This document shows, one piece after another, positions 37,680 to 47,267 of a DNA stretch of 64,000 bases; position 1 is the stretch's first letter, and each line of letters starts with the position of its first letter. The notes below the pieces were generated by a model, which saw only the letters and a program-made list of their open reading frames with translations, searched no databases and had not been told where the DNA came from. The stretch comes from UBA11855 sp035297385 (GTDB taxonomy: Archaea > Thermoproteota > Bathyarchaeia > Bathyarchaeales > Bathycorpusculaceae), in contig DATGZD010000158.1 of the NCBI GenBank assembly GCA_035297385.1, positions 17,804-81,803 of the forward strand, read 5' to 3'. The position numbers were made by a program, and so were the translations under genes.

Positions 37680-38330
37680 CTATTCGTATGTAGATGTTAC
37701 TTCTGTAGCTCTTCCATCTTCAAACGCGTAAACCTTAACGCCGGAACCCACTGCTTTCCCCCAGTCCCAACTCTGATATCGCGAAGGATTATTCCAGACA
37801 CTGTCGGAGGGATCTACATAAATCCAAGTTCCGTTGTAGTAGTCTTCAGCCCAAGTATGAATAAAACTCCAAGTTGATGTATCGGCTGCTACAACGAGTC
37901 GACTTGGATGATTCAGGGCTAAGCATGCAGAAACGTAGAGTATGCTCCATTGTACACAAATGCCTTTGCCACTGTTTAGAATTTGTGTTGGGTCTTCAAA
38001 AAACCCTGTTGGGTCTTGAATAAAAGTTAATTTGCTATGTTCCCAATTGAAGAGATCAGTTTGGTTATAGTTTGAATTAAGTTGTGATCCTATTTCATTT
38101 TTAGTTTTGGTTGAGTTTAAGTTTTGCATTATCTCGAGATAATGATTTTTGAAGAGCTTAAAGGCGGCGGGTTCATCGGGTGCCTTGTTCATTGAGCTGT
38201 TATTAAAGGGATATGAAAAGTACGTAATCGCAACTAATGATAGTGTTAGCAGCAGGATAGATCCGATAATAATCCATCTTCGCTTTTGTCTATGTCTTTT
38301 TGCTGAGTGTACTCTCTTAATACGGCTCAT
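37680..38330 (-). CDS. Membrane-anchored transglutaminase-like protein
   Basis: A 216-residue protein with a basic N-terminus, one membrane segment (about 17-40) and a transglutaminase-like catalytic domain with GKGICVQWS (Cys), SFIHTWAE (His) and IYVDPSD (Asp). It is probably a surface cysteine protease or cross-linker. No operon neighbour. Confidence 0.75.
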   Translation of the reverse strand: MSRIKRVHSAKRHRQKRRWIIIGSILLLTLSLVAITYFSYPFNNSSMNKAPDEPAAFKLFKNHYLEIMQNLNSTKTKNEIGSQLNSNYNQTDLFNWEHSKLTFIQDPTGFFEDPTQILNSGKGICVQWSILYVSACLALNHPSRLVVAADTSTWSFIHTWAEDYYNGTWIYVDPSDSVWNNPSRYQSWDWGKAVGSGVKVYAFEDGRATEVTSTYE

Positions 38331-38517
38331 ATTATCTTTTCAAATCTTTTTTCTAACGTAAAAGCCTATCCGTTTGTCAAATTTAGCCTACTTATTTCGA
38401 ATTCAAGCAAGAATTATTGAGAATTGAAAAAGTATTGCTGTTAATTTGTGATTGTTTGATAGCAACAACATATGCATTTAAACTTCAAATTCGCACTTTG
38501 CTTAAGAGGAAAATTGA

Positions 38518-38838
38518 ATGCTTGAAGGTTGGGAATGGATAATAATTGGTGTTGTTGCCGTTGTTATTATTCTGTGGGGACCTGCAAAGATTCCTGAATT
38601 CGCTAAAGCATTAGGTAGAGCAAAAGGCGAATTTAACAAAGCTACACAAGAATTCAAGGAGGCTGCAAAAGATAATCCACCAATAACTGATTCACGTTCT
38701 GCACTAAAAACCCAAAAATCTAAAGACGAGATGCTAATAGATACTGCTAGGTCACTTGGAATCTCAACAGAAGGTAAAACAAGGGAACAATTAACCGAGG
38801 AAATATCCTTAAGGATAAGCCAGCTAAAAGCTGATTGA
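38518..38838 (+). CDS. tatA: Twin-arginine translocase subunit TatA
   Basis: A 106-residue protein with a short N-terminal membrane helix (about 4-22), the GPAKIPEFAKALGRAKGEF hinge and an amphipathic helix: classic TatA. The C-terminal tail (about 72-104, DEMLIDTARSLGISTEGKTREQL) looks like a SAP-type helix-extension-helix, which is seen in some archaeal TatA proteins. AGAGG stands 9 bp before the start. TatC follows after 45 bp. Confidence 0.93.
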   Translation: MLEGWEWIIIGVVAVVIILWGPAKIPEFAKALGRAKGEFNKATQEFKEAAKDNPPITDSRSALKTQKSKDEMLIDTARSLGISTEGKTREQLTEEISLRISQLKAD

Positions 38839-38883
38839 TGTTTATCTCCGCTTTTTTCCAGCGGTTAGAGCAAGATAGGTTAC

Positions 38884-39783
38884 GTGCTAAAATTGGCTGA
38901 ACAAGTGGACAGTTTTTGGGGACATTTTGCTGAACTTACAAAACGGATGAAGAAGGTCTTACTAACATTCTTAGTCTCTACTGTTGTAATGCTTATATTG
39001 CCAGCAAATACGGATTTTTTGGCTATTACTAGTAATTATCAGCCCTTAGTATCTGTCTTCATAAATGAAGCACGCTCCCTAACCTTACCAGCTAACGTTA
39101 AGTTGATAGCGATTCAAATATCAGATCCAATCTCACTCTATGTAATTGCCGCAGTACTATTTGGGTTAGTGATCACTATGCCTGTCTTTGCATTTGAGGT
39201 CTACAAATTCGTAGACCCAGCATTATATACTCACGAAAAGAAAGCAGTCTATCCTTTTATCATTGTAGTAACAGTGTTGTTTATTTTTGGCGCCATTTTT
39301 GGTTTCTTCTTTCTCTTTCCTACATTTATCGCTGCTATGTTTCCCTTTTTCTATGCTGTAGGCGCCGAATTAATGCTCTCACTTATGGATTTCTACACTA
39401 TGTTGTTCTTCACTATTATCATAAGCGGATTTCTGTTTACTATTCCAGCCTTTTTCTTGCTTTTAGTAAAATTCAATGTCATAAATACTGCTATGTTTAA
39501 GCGGAAAAGAAAGTGGATTTATCTTGGAATATTAGTTGTAGCACTGTTTGTTTCTCCAAGTGCTTCACCTCAAGGAGACCTAATTTTAGGAATTGCGTTA
39601 GCAGTATTGTTTGAAGCTAGTATTTTTGCAGGCAAAATTATAGAGCACAGAAAGAAGAACAACTCAGAACCGAAGTTGGCTAGTTGGTTTTCGTCCTCGC
39701 CCACTATTTGCAATTTCTGTAATTCTAAAGCTGATAGCTCAAAAACAGTTTTTTGTCCAAATTGTAAACGGTCGCTGAAATAG
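38884..39783 (+). CDS. tatC: Twin-arginine translocase subunit TatC with zinc ribbon tail
   Basis: The 299-residue protein has about six membrane helices and the TatC signature around the first loop (FWGHFAELTKRMKKVLLT) with Glu/Lys features, and YLGILVVALFVSPSASPQGD. It starts at GTG 38884. An unusual cytoplasmic tail carries two CxxC pairs (Cys276/279 and Cys291/294), a zinc ribbon. TatA and TatC form the export system for folded proteins, and the neighbouring gluconate-dehydrogenase-type subunit with an RR signal is an obvious client. Confidence 0.92.
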   Translation: MLKLAEQVDSFWGHFAELTKRMKKVLLTFLVSTVVMLILPANTDFLAITSNYQPLVSVFINEARSLTLPANVKLIAIQISDPISLYVIAAVLFGLVITMPVFAFEVYKFVDPALYTHEKKAVYPFIIVVTVLFIFGAIFGFFFLFPTFIAAMFPFFYAVGAELMLSLMDFYTMLFFTIIISGFLFTIPAFFLLLVKFNVINTAMFKRKRKWIYLGILVVALFVSPSASPQGDLILGIALAVLFEASIFAGKIIEHRKKNNSEPKLASWFSSSPTICNFCNSKADSSKTVFCPNCKRSLK

Positions 39784-39966
39784 AATTATTGACTGAAAAT
39801 GTTTATAGTTCATACTTCTAAAAGAAGATTCATGCAAAATTTCTATGTATTATAATCTCTTGAATCAGTATATATAAATTCGGAAATTTCTGAGTGTTGT
39901 TGTCATTGCACAATCACATATGCTTAAAAGATTCTCAAAAGTTCCTACTTTTAATGGTGCTAGATT

Positions 39967-40845
39967 TTGCCGGTTACGAGGCGTGAATTCATAAAAATTG
40001 GTGGAGCTGCTGCAGTTGGTTTTGGTGTGGCATCAGCTATTGAAATTCCTCTTCTTCAAAATGAAGTTAACAATGCAATCAATCAAGCTACTAATGAGAG
40101 AACTCAACTAAATGAAAGGCAAGGGTTCTTGACATTAAACTCAGAAGAGCGACCATTAGTGGAAGCTTTAGCTGAGGCAATTATTCCAAGCGACAATAAT
40201 GGTCCAGGCGCAAAAGAAGCTGGCGTCATCTACTTTATTGATAATATGTTAGCTGGAAGCTACGGTCAAGCTTCAGGCAAATGGTGGTTTATGCAAGGCC
40301 CATTTATTCAACCGAAACCAGCTGGTACTCAATTAACCGTTATGGGGGCTGCTTATCCTAGCACAACAAAAACGGCAATAACATACACCGATGGAACTAT
40401 AAAGCCTAGACTTCAAGCGGGAACATCATACCAGTATCCGTTTACTCCAAGAGAGTTTTGGCGCAGAGGCCTAGCATATCTTCAGGCTTATTGTACTTCT
40501 GCAAAAGGTGGAAAATTCGAAACTCTTTCCTCTGATAATCAGATAACCGTACTTCAAGAATTATTTGACAATAACTCCAGTAATACGGCTTTGCAGTCTG
40601 CTTTTCAGGGTCCAAATGCTGCTGAGTTTTTCAACGAAGTACATGACATGGTTACTGCTGGCTTTTGGACGGATCCAATTTATGGTGGGAACATTGGTAA
40701 GGTAGGTTGGAAACTTCTAGCGTCTAATGGTGTTAATGGGGGCAGCGAACAAGGATATAGTACAATACAGTTAGCTACTAGCACTACTCCGACGCGATTA
40801 CCCCCATTAAGTCTTGGAGATTTACAGAGAGGAGCGACGATGTAA
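39967..40845 (+). CDS. Gluconate 2-dehydrogenase subunit 3-like protein (Tat substrate)
   Basis: A 292-residue protein whose N-terminus reads VTRREFIKIGGAAAVGFG, a twin-arginine signal, followed by segments (EERPLVEALAEAIIPSD, AGVIYFIDNMLAG, FTPREFWRRGLAYL) of the gluconate 2-dehydrogenase subunit 3 (gamma) family. The gamma subunit carries the Tat signal and takes the flavin subunit out of the cell as a folded complex. The GMC gene follows at once. Start is TTG 39967. Confidence 0.85.
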   Translation: MPVTRREFIKIGGAAAVGFGVASAIEIPLLQNEVNNAINQATNERTQLNERQGFLTLNSEERPLVEALAEAIIPSDNNGPGAKEAGVIYFIDNMLAGSYGQASGKWWFMQGPFIQPKPAGTQLTVMGAAYPSTTKTAITYTDGTIKPRLQAGTSYQYPFTPREFWRRGLAYLQAYCTSAKGGKFETLSSDNQITVLQELFDNNSSNTALQSAFQGPNAAEFFNEVHDMVTAGFWTDPIYGGNIGKVGWKLLASNGVNGGSEQGYSTIQLATSTTPTRLPPLSLGDLQRGATM

Positions 40846-40846
40846 G

Positions 40847-42658
40847 ATGTCAAGTCCGATTACACATCCATCTACAGATGTCGTCGTATTAGGGCTAGGT
40901 CATACAGGCGGACCGATTGCGGCAGAACTTACGGCAGCAGGTTATAGTGTAGTAGGTTTAGAAAAGGGACCTTTCTGGAATTACAACGTGGACTGGGTTC
41001 CAACTAACATTCACGACGAATGGGCAATAGCAGTTGAGCGAAAATTCGATCATCCTCTATACGTTTCAACATTTACGTTAAGAAACAATAGTAATCAGTT
41101 TGCATTGCCAATGAGAAGATACACTAAACAAGTTCAATATCATGCTTTAGGACATGGTGTCGGTGGAGCAGGCACACATTGGGGAGGGGGCCTTGGCAGG
41201 CAGTCTCCTTGGTCATATAAACCAGTATCAATGACAATAGATAAGTATGGTCAAGATGGATATAATGCTATATTAAGTAACGTTAAGGGTGGCACACCTG
41301 ACCTTGAGGATTGGCCAGTAAGCTATGATGATATGGTACCTTATTATGAAGCGTGGGAAAAGGCTATTGGCGTAGCTGGAGATAATCAAGATCCATTTAT
41401 ACCAAATTCAAAGTTTCCTATGCCACCTCATCCGCCTACTCCATATGGAAATATCTTTAGAGATGCCACAGCTAGCTTAGGTTACCATCCAAATCCAACC
41501 GTTAGCGGGCTAGAAAGCGGTACTTACACAAATCAGTATGGTATTGCTAGGAATGCTTGTATTTACTGCGGTTGGTGTGGTGGTTTATGCAATTATGTTT
41601 GTGAAGTAGGAGCCAAGAGTAGCTCTCATGTTACGACTATTCCAGCTGCTCTTAAAACAAATAAATTTGATATGCGACTTGAATCCTATGTTTTTCGTAT
41701 CGATACCGATAACTCGGGGAAAGCAACTGGAGTAAGATATTATGACGGATCAGGTAACGTGCATATTCAACCGGCTAAGGTAATAGCCAATAATATATGG
41801 GGATTCAATCTAGTACGACTCATGCTTTTGTCAGGAGTAGGAGTCCCCTATAATCCCATAAACCATACCGGTTCACTGGGGCGAGGTTTAGCTAACGGTT
41901 ACTACCCTACCACATCAAGTGCAACCGTAGACTTGAATATTGGAGCAAATACTTACTCTTGTGGAAACGCAGCAGGCGGTGGGTATGCTATCATGGATCT
42001 AAATGAAGTTAATCCTAACTACAAACATCCAACGACTTTTTTGGGTGGAATTAGCTTAAGCTATGGTGGATATCAAGGTGCTGGCCCAGGAACTTTAACA
42101 ACACATTTACCTGGCAGAACTAGTTTTGGAAGTGCTTGGAAAGCTAGTTTAGTTGATGAAAAATTACCTGCAAAATTGACGGCAAGGCTTTCCGGTACAG
42201 GACCCACTTTGCCTCTGCTTGAGAATTACATTGATTTGGACCCTCACTATTACGATATTTATGGGGATCCTTCCGCAAGAATTACTTGGGATTGGGATGC
42301 GAATACTTATCGAGTTTCGAACTATCTAATTAATGACACTACATTAATAACTGATATCTTGGGTAAAATGGGTGATCCTTCAACAATTAAAAAGAATATT
42401 GTTCCGGAGCTTGGGCAGCATATTGATTGGTGGGGACATCATCAGCGTGGTGGAGCACGGACGGGTTTAAACTCGGCAACGTCAGTTTTCAATAAGTGGA
42501 TGCAATGTTGGACCTGTGAAAATGTGTTCGCTTCAGGCGAAATTTGTGACACCTTTGGAGATAACATAACTGCTGGTACACATGTCGCTGGCGCCATGGC
42601 TTATCTTCAAGCAGATGGCATAAAGAAATATCTTGCGAATCCAGGTTCACTAATTTGA
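40847..42658 (+). CDS. GMC-type flavoprotein dehydrogenase large subunit
   Basis: A 603-residue FAD enzyme: VVVLGLGHTGGPIAAELTAAGY is the dinucleotide-binding motif, GLEKGPFW the following strand, the middle holds CIYCGWCGGLCNYVCEVGAKS, and the C-terminus has WASGEICDTFGDNIT-like FAD contact. The cysteine set in that segment resembles the [3Fe-4S] site of FAD-dependent glucose and gluconate dehydrogenase alpha subunits. No own signal; it would travel with the Tat-dependent subunit 3. ATG 40847 is used; ATG 40814 overlaps the upstream gene. Substrate unknown (sugar, sugar acid or alcohol). Confidence 0.88.
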   Translation: MSSPITHPSTDVVVLGLGHTGGPIAAELTAAGYSVVGLEKGPFWNYNVDWVPTNIHDEWAIAVERKFDHPLYVSTFTLRNNSNQFALPMRRYTKQVQYHALGHGVGGAGTHWGGGLGRQSPWSYKPVSMTIDKYGQDGYNAILSNVKGGTPDLEDWPVSYDDMVPYYEAWEKAIGVAGDNQDPFIPNSKFPMPPHPPTPYGNIFRDATASLGYHPNPTVSGLESGTYTNQYGIARNACIYCGWCGGLCNYVCEVGAKSSSHVTTIPAALKTNKFDMRLESYVFRIDTDNSGKATGVRYYDGSGNVHIQPAKVIANNIWGFNLVRLMLLSGVGVPYNPINHTGSLGRGLANGYYPTTSSATVDLNIGANTYSCGNAAGGGYAIMDLNEVNPNYKHPTTFLGGISLSYGGYQGAGPGTLTTHLPGRTSFGSAWKASLVDEKLPAKLTARLSGTGPTLPLLENYIDLDPHYYDIYGDPSARITWDWDANTYRVSNYLINDTTLITDILGKMGDPSTIKKNIVPELGQHIDWWGHHQRGGARTGLNSATSVFNKWMQCWTCENVFASGEICDTFGDNITAGTHVAGAMAYLQADGIKKYLANPGSLI

Positions 42659-42692
42659 AATTGAATCAGTTTGCTTAACGAGCAGTTTTAGA

Positions 42693-43271
42693 ATGAGCTA
42701 TCCAAGCGAGGATTTTTGGCGCCAACTTAATCATGTTGTGAATGTCATTCCAAAGCGCTACGTTGATGCGTTACTTTTTTTACATGAAAAGTTTGACGAT
42801 AAAAACATTAATTGGATTATAAGCGGAGACTTAGCGGAGAGTCTAAGAGTAGTTGATGTTCAACCTAATTGCATAGAGATTGTATCTTCGAAAGAAGATG
42901 CAGAAAGAATATTTCAAGCAGTTCAAGAATTCGAACCACAGCAAGGCTCTATTCAAATCCAAAAATTAGACAGAAATGCAATTGTTGGAGGCAAAGAATA
43001 CCCTGTTTATACCAAAAGTTACTATTTTGATTTTAACTTGAACACTGTTAAAGTTAAGGTTCAAGGAGACCTACAATTTAAAGTCAACGATTGGGATTGG
43101 GGCGACATCTTCGAGTTCACTCCAGAATATGTTTATATTGTGGGCAAAAAAACAGCAGTAGTACCACTCTCGATTGCCTACGAATTATATCAAAATCTAG
43201 GTTGGACGGATAGAGCAGAAAAAGTAAGAGCCATTCTTCAAAGACGGCGCGCGCAGAGACCGAGCGCATAA
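42693..43271 (+). CDS. Nucleotidyltransferase-fold-like hypothetical protein
   Basis: A 192-residue protein with a core (about 25-190) that resembles the minimal nucleotidyltransferase fold: helix, then IISGDLAESLRVVDVQPNCIEIV where a catalytic GGxA..L...R...D.D would be expected. The acidic residues are mostly missing, so activity is doubtful. No family recognised. It follows the GMC gene by 34 bp but does not obviously belong to its pathway. Confidence 0.5.
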   Translation: MSYPSEDFWRQLNHVVNVIPKRYVDALLFLHEKFDDKNINWIISGDLAESLRVVDVQPNCIEIVSSKEDAERIFQAVQEFEPQQGSIQIQKLDRNAIVGGKEYPVYTKSYYFDFNLNTVKVKVQGDLQFKVNDWDWGDIFEFTPEYVYIVGKKTAVVPLSIAYELYQNLGWTDRAEKVRAILQRRRAQRPSA

Positions 43272-43442
43272 GACAGAAAAAAATTCTCACTGAATAGAAC
43301 GAGTAATTCGATCGCAGTATTGTCTTTTTAATTTTGATAAAAAAAAGGTATAGCAAGTGAAATTGGGCATAAATGCCTTCAATTCTACTTAAGCGATCGC
43401 CGAGCTTAATTCAGTTTTGCGATAGATGATCTTCTATTTCTT

Positions 43443-43916
43443 TTATGGGTTTACGGTTACTGTTCCCCACATACCTAAGCTTACATGTCCATCTACTTGG
43501 CAAATGTAATAGTAGCTTCCAGCATTGCCTACTGTAAACGTTGTAGAAGCGCTACCTCCTGGTGCAACTGGATTACTAGCTGATCCGATTTCGGCGCCGC
43601 TAAAGGCTAAGTTAGAGCTTCCATCCGTTTTGTCAGTAGTAATAGCCCAATTATGTGGCTGCGCTCCAACGTTGTGCAGAGTAACAGTGATGCTTTGCCC
43701 TGCTTTAAAGGTCAACGTTGGTCCAGGTGAAGTTATACTGCCTGCACTATTTCCAAATCCATATTCTCCCGCATAAACATTGATGTTGTTGCCTCCTGAA
43801 GATCCGCCTGGTCCTGAAAGGTATTGATAAGCTAAAAATGCAGCTATGATTATAATTATTACAATGATGACTGCCGCTATGTAATAGCCTGTTCTACTTC
43901 TTTTTGTAGTTGTCAA
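43443..43916 (-). CDS. Membrane-anchored cupredoxin (blue copper protein)
   Basis: A 157-residue protein with an N-terminal membrane anchor (about 12-35), a Gly/Ser linker and a plastocyanin-like fold. Copper ligands are visible: His in PHNWAIT, then Cys, His and Met in YYYICQVDGHVSLGMWG. A TATA box at 43960-43967 and a GAAGGA site just upstream select TTG 43916; the longer frame to 44006 would place the start upstream of the promoter. It is a likely single-electron carrier of the respiratory cluster. Confidence 0.87.
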   Translation of the reverse strand: MTTTKRSRTGYYIAAVIIVIIIIIAAFLAYQYLSGPGGSSGGNNINVYAGEYGFGNSAGSITSPGPTLTFKAGQSITVTLHNVGAQPHNWAITTDKTDGSSNLAFSGAEIGSASNPVAPGGSASTTFTVGNAGSYYYICQVDGHVSLGMWGTVTVNP

Positions 43917-43959
43917 AATTATTCCTTCTTTACGGATGAATGTTTTAGCCAGCAGTTTA

Positions 43960-43967
43960 AATATAAA
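43960..43967 (-). promoter_or_regulatory. TATA box of the membrane cupredoxin gene
   Basis: TTTATATT on the minus strand lies about 47 bp upstream of TTG 43916, leaving a short leader with a GAAGGA ribosome site. Confidence 0.5.
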
Positions 43968-44006
43968 TCTATGTTGGTTGCTATATACAATCACAATACT
44001 CAACAA

Positions 44007-45001
44007 TTGCTTGTGATTTCATAACTTTCTCGTGTTAAGTATATTTGATATTTTGATGTGGATAATTAGAACAAATAGAAAAGAGTACTTTCAATGGGCA
44101 AATCTCCAGAAGGTCTTAATTGATACCCATGATATTGTGTTAAGTATTATAGTATAGTACTTAGGAATTGTAAAATATTAGCTATTTGACAATATTTTCA
44201 TCTCAGCTTTAGTCATGAGTGTTACTTCATTATACACTTGAGTTATACCATTGAAGTTTGTTGGTTTATTGTTGTTCAAATCCACTATTGCTTACCGCTG
44301 TTGGTCAAAGTTAGTTTTCCAAATTTATTACCATAAGTAGTGATATCATAAAATTCTAGTGCCCAAAACTATTCTCCATACCTATTGTGACTTCAAATTG
44401 TATTGATTACTTGATCCTATACGGGGGCAACACTTAAACCTAATCCATAGACTAAACTGTCTTTAATGATCCAGTTTGGTCAGTTGTAGTAGCTTTAGTA
44501 ATAAATCTGTTTACCAGTATCGCCCTAGACGCCTTGGAGTGATTGTCAAAGATATTACATTATTTTTGTTTATGTTTGTTGCACCTTAATTAGATGAAAT
44601 AATTGAGCCAGCCATTGCATGCTATACTACAACTTCATGAACACCAAGTATTCTACGAACTGGAAATGCAGTAAATAAGTTGCTTAATCTGAGAATCTTT
44701 CTGATTAATTATAGTATAGTTATTTTGAATGGAAACAGTGAATAATGGTATTTCTATCACTAAGGCCGTTCCTAAACTGCACCACCTAATTTAATAAACT
44801 GCAATCTCGATTTTGATGATGTTGACGCAACTAGAAATCTCGAATGCTTTCAGAATTGAAAAGCTGATTTAAGAATGTGTGACTGTTAAGGTACAATCAC
44901 AAGAGTTTAAACCAAACTTGTCTTTTGTCTTAATCTGTAAATTATAGGCAACTTCTCTTAGATGCGAGAAAAACTACACTATGTGAAAGAGACTAATTAT
45001 T
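44007..45001. other. Long intergenic region with possible decayed reading frames
   Basis: About 1 kb without an intact gene, in front of the cytochrome oxidase operon. On the minus strand between about 44250 and 44480 short stretches look protein-like across frame changes and stops (for example DITTYGNKFGKLTLTNSGKQ), which suggests a decayed surface-protein gene. The end of the region holds the promoter for coxB; no operator was recognised. Confidence 0.4.
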
Positions 45002-45664
45002 ATGTCGCAACCAATACCCCCTACCGCTACAGATTGGTATAGTTTCTTCAATGTAGTCGGTTATACAGCGGTAGCCGCATTAATTATTACCATGGGAGCG
45101 ATGATTTATTTTGTAGTGAAGTATCGCGAAAAAAAGGGTCAGGCTCCCTATCAACCAGAGAGGCATCTTCATAGAAGCCGTGCTAGAGATGCAATAATTT
45201 TTGCTTCAATTTCTATCACGCTTTTGACTGTTATGAGCATATTTTCGTTTACTCTAACACCAAACACACGCTTTTCCCCACCAACCTCTCAGACAATGAT
45301 AGTGCATGTTAATGCTTTCCAATGGGCTTTCAGATTTGAATACTCCAACGGTTTAACAACTATAAACCAACTTAATCTCCCTGAGAATACGACTGTACTT
45401 TTCAATGTCACGAGTGATGATGTCTATCATAACTTCTACTTGAATGAATTCAGAACTAGCATTGACGCAATACCTGGTAGATACAATACTATTTGGATAA
45501 CTACACCTAGATTAGACGGAAACAATCAATTGACTTACAACGTAGTTTGCAAAGAACTCTGCGGTACTGGACATACTTACATGTTCGCGCGATTGAACGT
45601 AACGAGTAAATCCGATTTTGATCGGTGGCTGAGCAACCAAACATCCGTTCTAGCTGGAGGCTAA
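45002..45664 (+). CDS. coxB: Cytochrome c oxidase subunit II (CuA)
   Basis: A 220-residue subunit with two N-terminal membrane helices (about 14-38 and 60-82) and a soluble cupredoxin domain holding the binuclear CuA site: His in DVYHNFY and the CKELCGTGHTYM motif with Cys183, Cys187, His191 and Met194. It receives electrons outside and passes them to subunit I. First gene of the cox operon; no signal for heme c binding. Confidence 0.93.
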   Translation: MSQPIPPTATDWYSFFNVVGYTAVAALIITMGAMIYFVVKYREKKGQAPYQPERHLHRSRARDAIIFASISITLLTVMSIFSFTLTPNTRFSPPTSQTMIVHVNAFQWAFRFEYSNGLTTINQLNLPENTTVLFNVTSDDVYHNFYLNEFRTSIDAIPGRYNTIWITTPRLDGNNQLTYNVVCKELCGTGHTYMFARLNVTSKSDFDRWLSNQTSVLAGG

Positions 45665-45668
45665 CAGA

Positions 45669-47267
45669 ATGATCAAGAGATTTTCTATTAAAGAATGGTT
45701 ATCGACAACTAATCATAAGCGTATAGGTATACTTTACATTGTTGCGTCTATTACTTTTATGGGCATAGCAGGCGTTTTTGGAGCTCTTATGAGAACACAG
45801 TTGGCTACACCGAATGAACTTTTTCTTGATCCTTTTTCATATGATCAAATAGTTACTTTTCATGGACTCTTAATGATTCTTTGGGTTCTTTCACCTCTTG
45901 GCGTCGGGCTAGCAAATTATATTGTACCTCTTCAAATCGGCGCAAAAGATCTAGCGTTTCCACGCCTCAATGCTTTAAGTTTTTTTACCTTTGCGTTCAG
46001 TGGCATTCTTCTTCTTGGCTCGGCATTTGCACCGGGTGGAGGACCGGACGTTGGCTGGACATTCTATGCGCCTCTAAATACGATGCAATTTACACCTCAA
46101 ACAGGGGTAACATTGGCCGTTTTAGCTTTTGCATTATTAGCTGGCTCAGTAACGATATCTTCAGTCAATTTTATAACAACTATTTTGAAAAGTCGCACCA
46201 AAGGAGTGACATGGAGACGAATGCCTATTTTTACATGGTCTGTTCTTATGACGAACGTTTTAATGTTGTTTGCATTTCCCACTGTAGCAGCTGGAATGTT
46301 ACTATTATCATTCGATAGGATACTTGGTAGTGTATTCTTCAGCTCAATTGAGGGAGGCAGCATCCTATGGGACCAACTATTCTGGTTCTTTGGCCATCCA
46401 GAAGTATACATACTTGTGCTTCCAGCGATAGGTATAATGGCGGAAGTAATCCAGACTTTCGCCAGAAGACCATTATTCGCTAGAACAGTCTTCTTAATCG
46501 AGTTAGGGTTAGTTGCCATACTCAGTCAACTTGTATGGGTTCATCACATGTTCACAACTGGCGTTAATTATAATTTGTTAGAGACTTTTGCAATCACAAG
46601 TATGGCTATTTCTGTTCCTTTCGAGGGAATTGTCATTCAATTAGTCATCTCGCTTCGAAAAGGTCGAATCAAAGTGTCAACACCATTACTATTCTCTTTG
46701 CTTGCCATCTTTACCGTTGTCCTAGGTGGTCTTACAGGTGTGTTGCAGGCTTTTCCTGTTTTGGATTATGTTTTCAGAGGAACCTATTGGGTTGTAGGTC
46801 ATTTCCATTATGTTATGGCTGGGACAACGCTGTTTGGGCTTCTTGCAGGTCTTTATTACTGGTGGCCAAAAATAACTGGAAGGACATATAACGAAAGAGT
46901 TGGAATAATAAGTTTCATATTATCAGTGATAGGTTTTAATGTGCTCTATTTCCCCTATTTCTTTCTAATAGATATGCCCCGACGAGTATCAACATACACT
47001 TTTAGTTCTGGATTAGCACCGCAGAACTTTGTAGCCACAATTGGCGCCTTCGTATTCTTTGCCGGATCTGCTTTGGCAGTACTTAATTTAGTTTGGTCTT
47101 ACAGAAGAAATGTGACCAGTTCTTCTAATCCATGGGATTCGAAAGAATTGGAATGGACTAAAAACTATACTGGAAACCTGCCTGGTACACCTGAAACAGT
47201 AGCACACTCTCAAAGACTATCAGAACGACAGGGTCAATCTTCACAGGAGGATGATAGAGCCAAATGA
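45669..47267 (+). CDS. coxA: Cytochrome c oxidase subunit I (aa3-type)
   Basis: The 532-residue heme-copper oxidase subunit has 12 or more membrane helices and all six heme and CuB ligands: His65, His243 with cross-linked Tyr247 in GHPEVY, His292/His293, and His378/His380 in VVGHFHYVMAG. Glu245 in GHPEV and the D-channel entry GAKDLAFPRLNALSF (Asp94, Asn101) point to family A1. The usual K-channel motif VPTGIK is replaced by VPFEGI, so the Lys is missing. It starts 2 bp after coxB. Confidence 0.95.
   Translation: MIKRFSIKEWLSTTNHKRIGILYIVASITFMGIAGVFGALMRTQLATPNELFLDPFSYDQIVTFHGLLMILWVLSPLGVGLANYIVPLQIGAKDLAFPRLNALSFFTFAFSGILLLGSAFAPGGGPDVGWTFYAPLNTMQFTPQTGVTLAVLAFALLAGSVTISSVNFITTILKSRTKGVTWRRMPIFTWSVLMTNVLMLFAFPTVAAGMLLLSFDRILGSVFFSSIEGGSILWDQLFWFFGHPEVYILVLPAIGIMAEVIQTFARRPLFARTVFLIELGLVAILSQLVWVHHMFTTGVNYNLLETFAITSMAISVPFEGIVIQLVISLRKGRIKVSTPLLFSLLAIFTVVLGGLTGVLQAFPVLDYVFRGTYWVVGHFHYVMAGTTLFGLLAGLYYWWPKITGRTYNERVGIISFILSVIGFNVLYFPYFFLIDMPRRVSTYTFSSGLAPQNFVATIGAFVFFAGSALAVLNLVWSYRRNVTSSSNPWDSKELEWTKNYTGNLPGTPETVAHSQRLSERQGQSSQEDDRAK

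Noticed and set aside
43917..44006. Longer N-terminus of the membrane cupredoxin
   Set aside because: The TATA box at 43960-43967 lies within that stretch, so the upstream start could not be transcribed from it.
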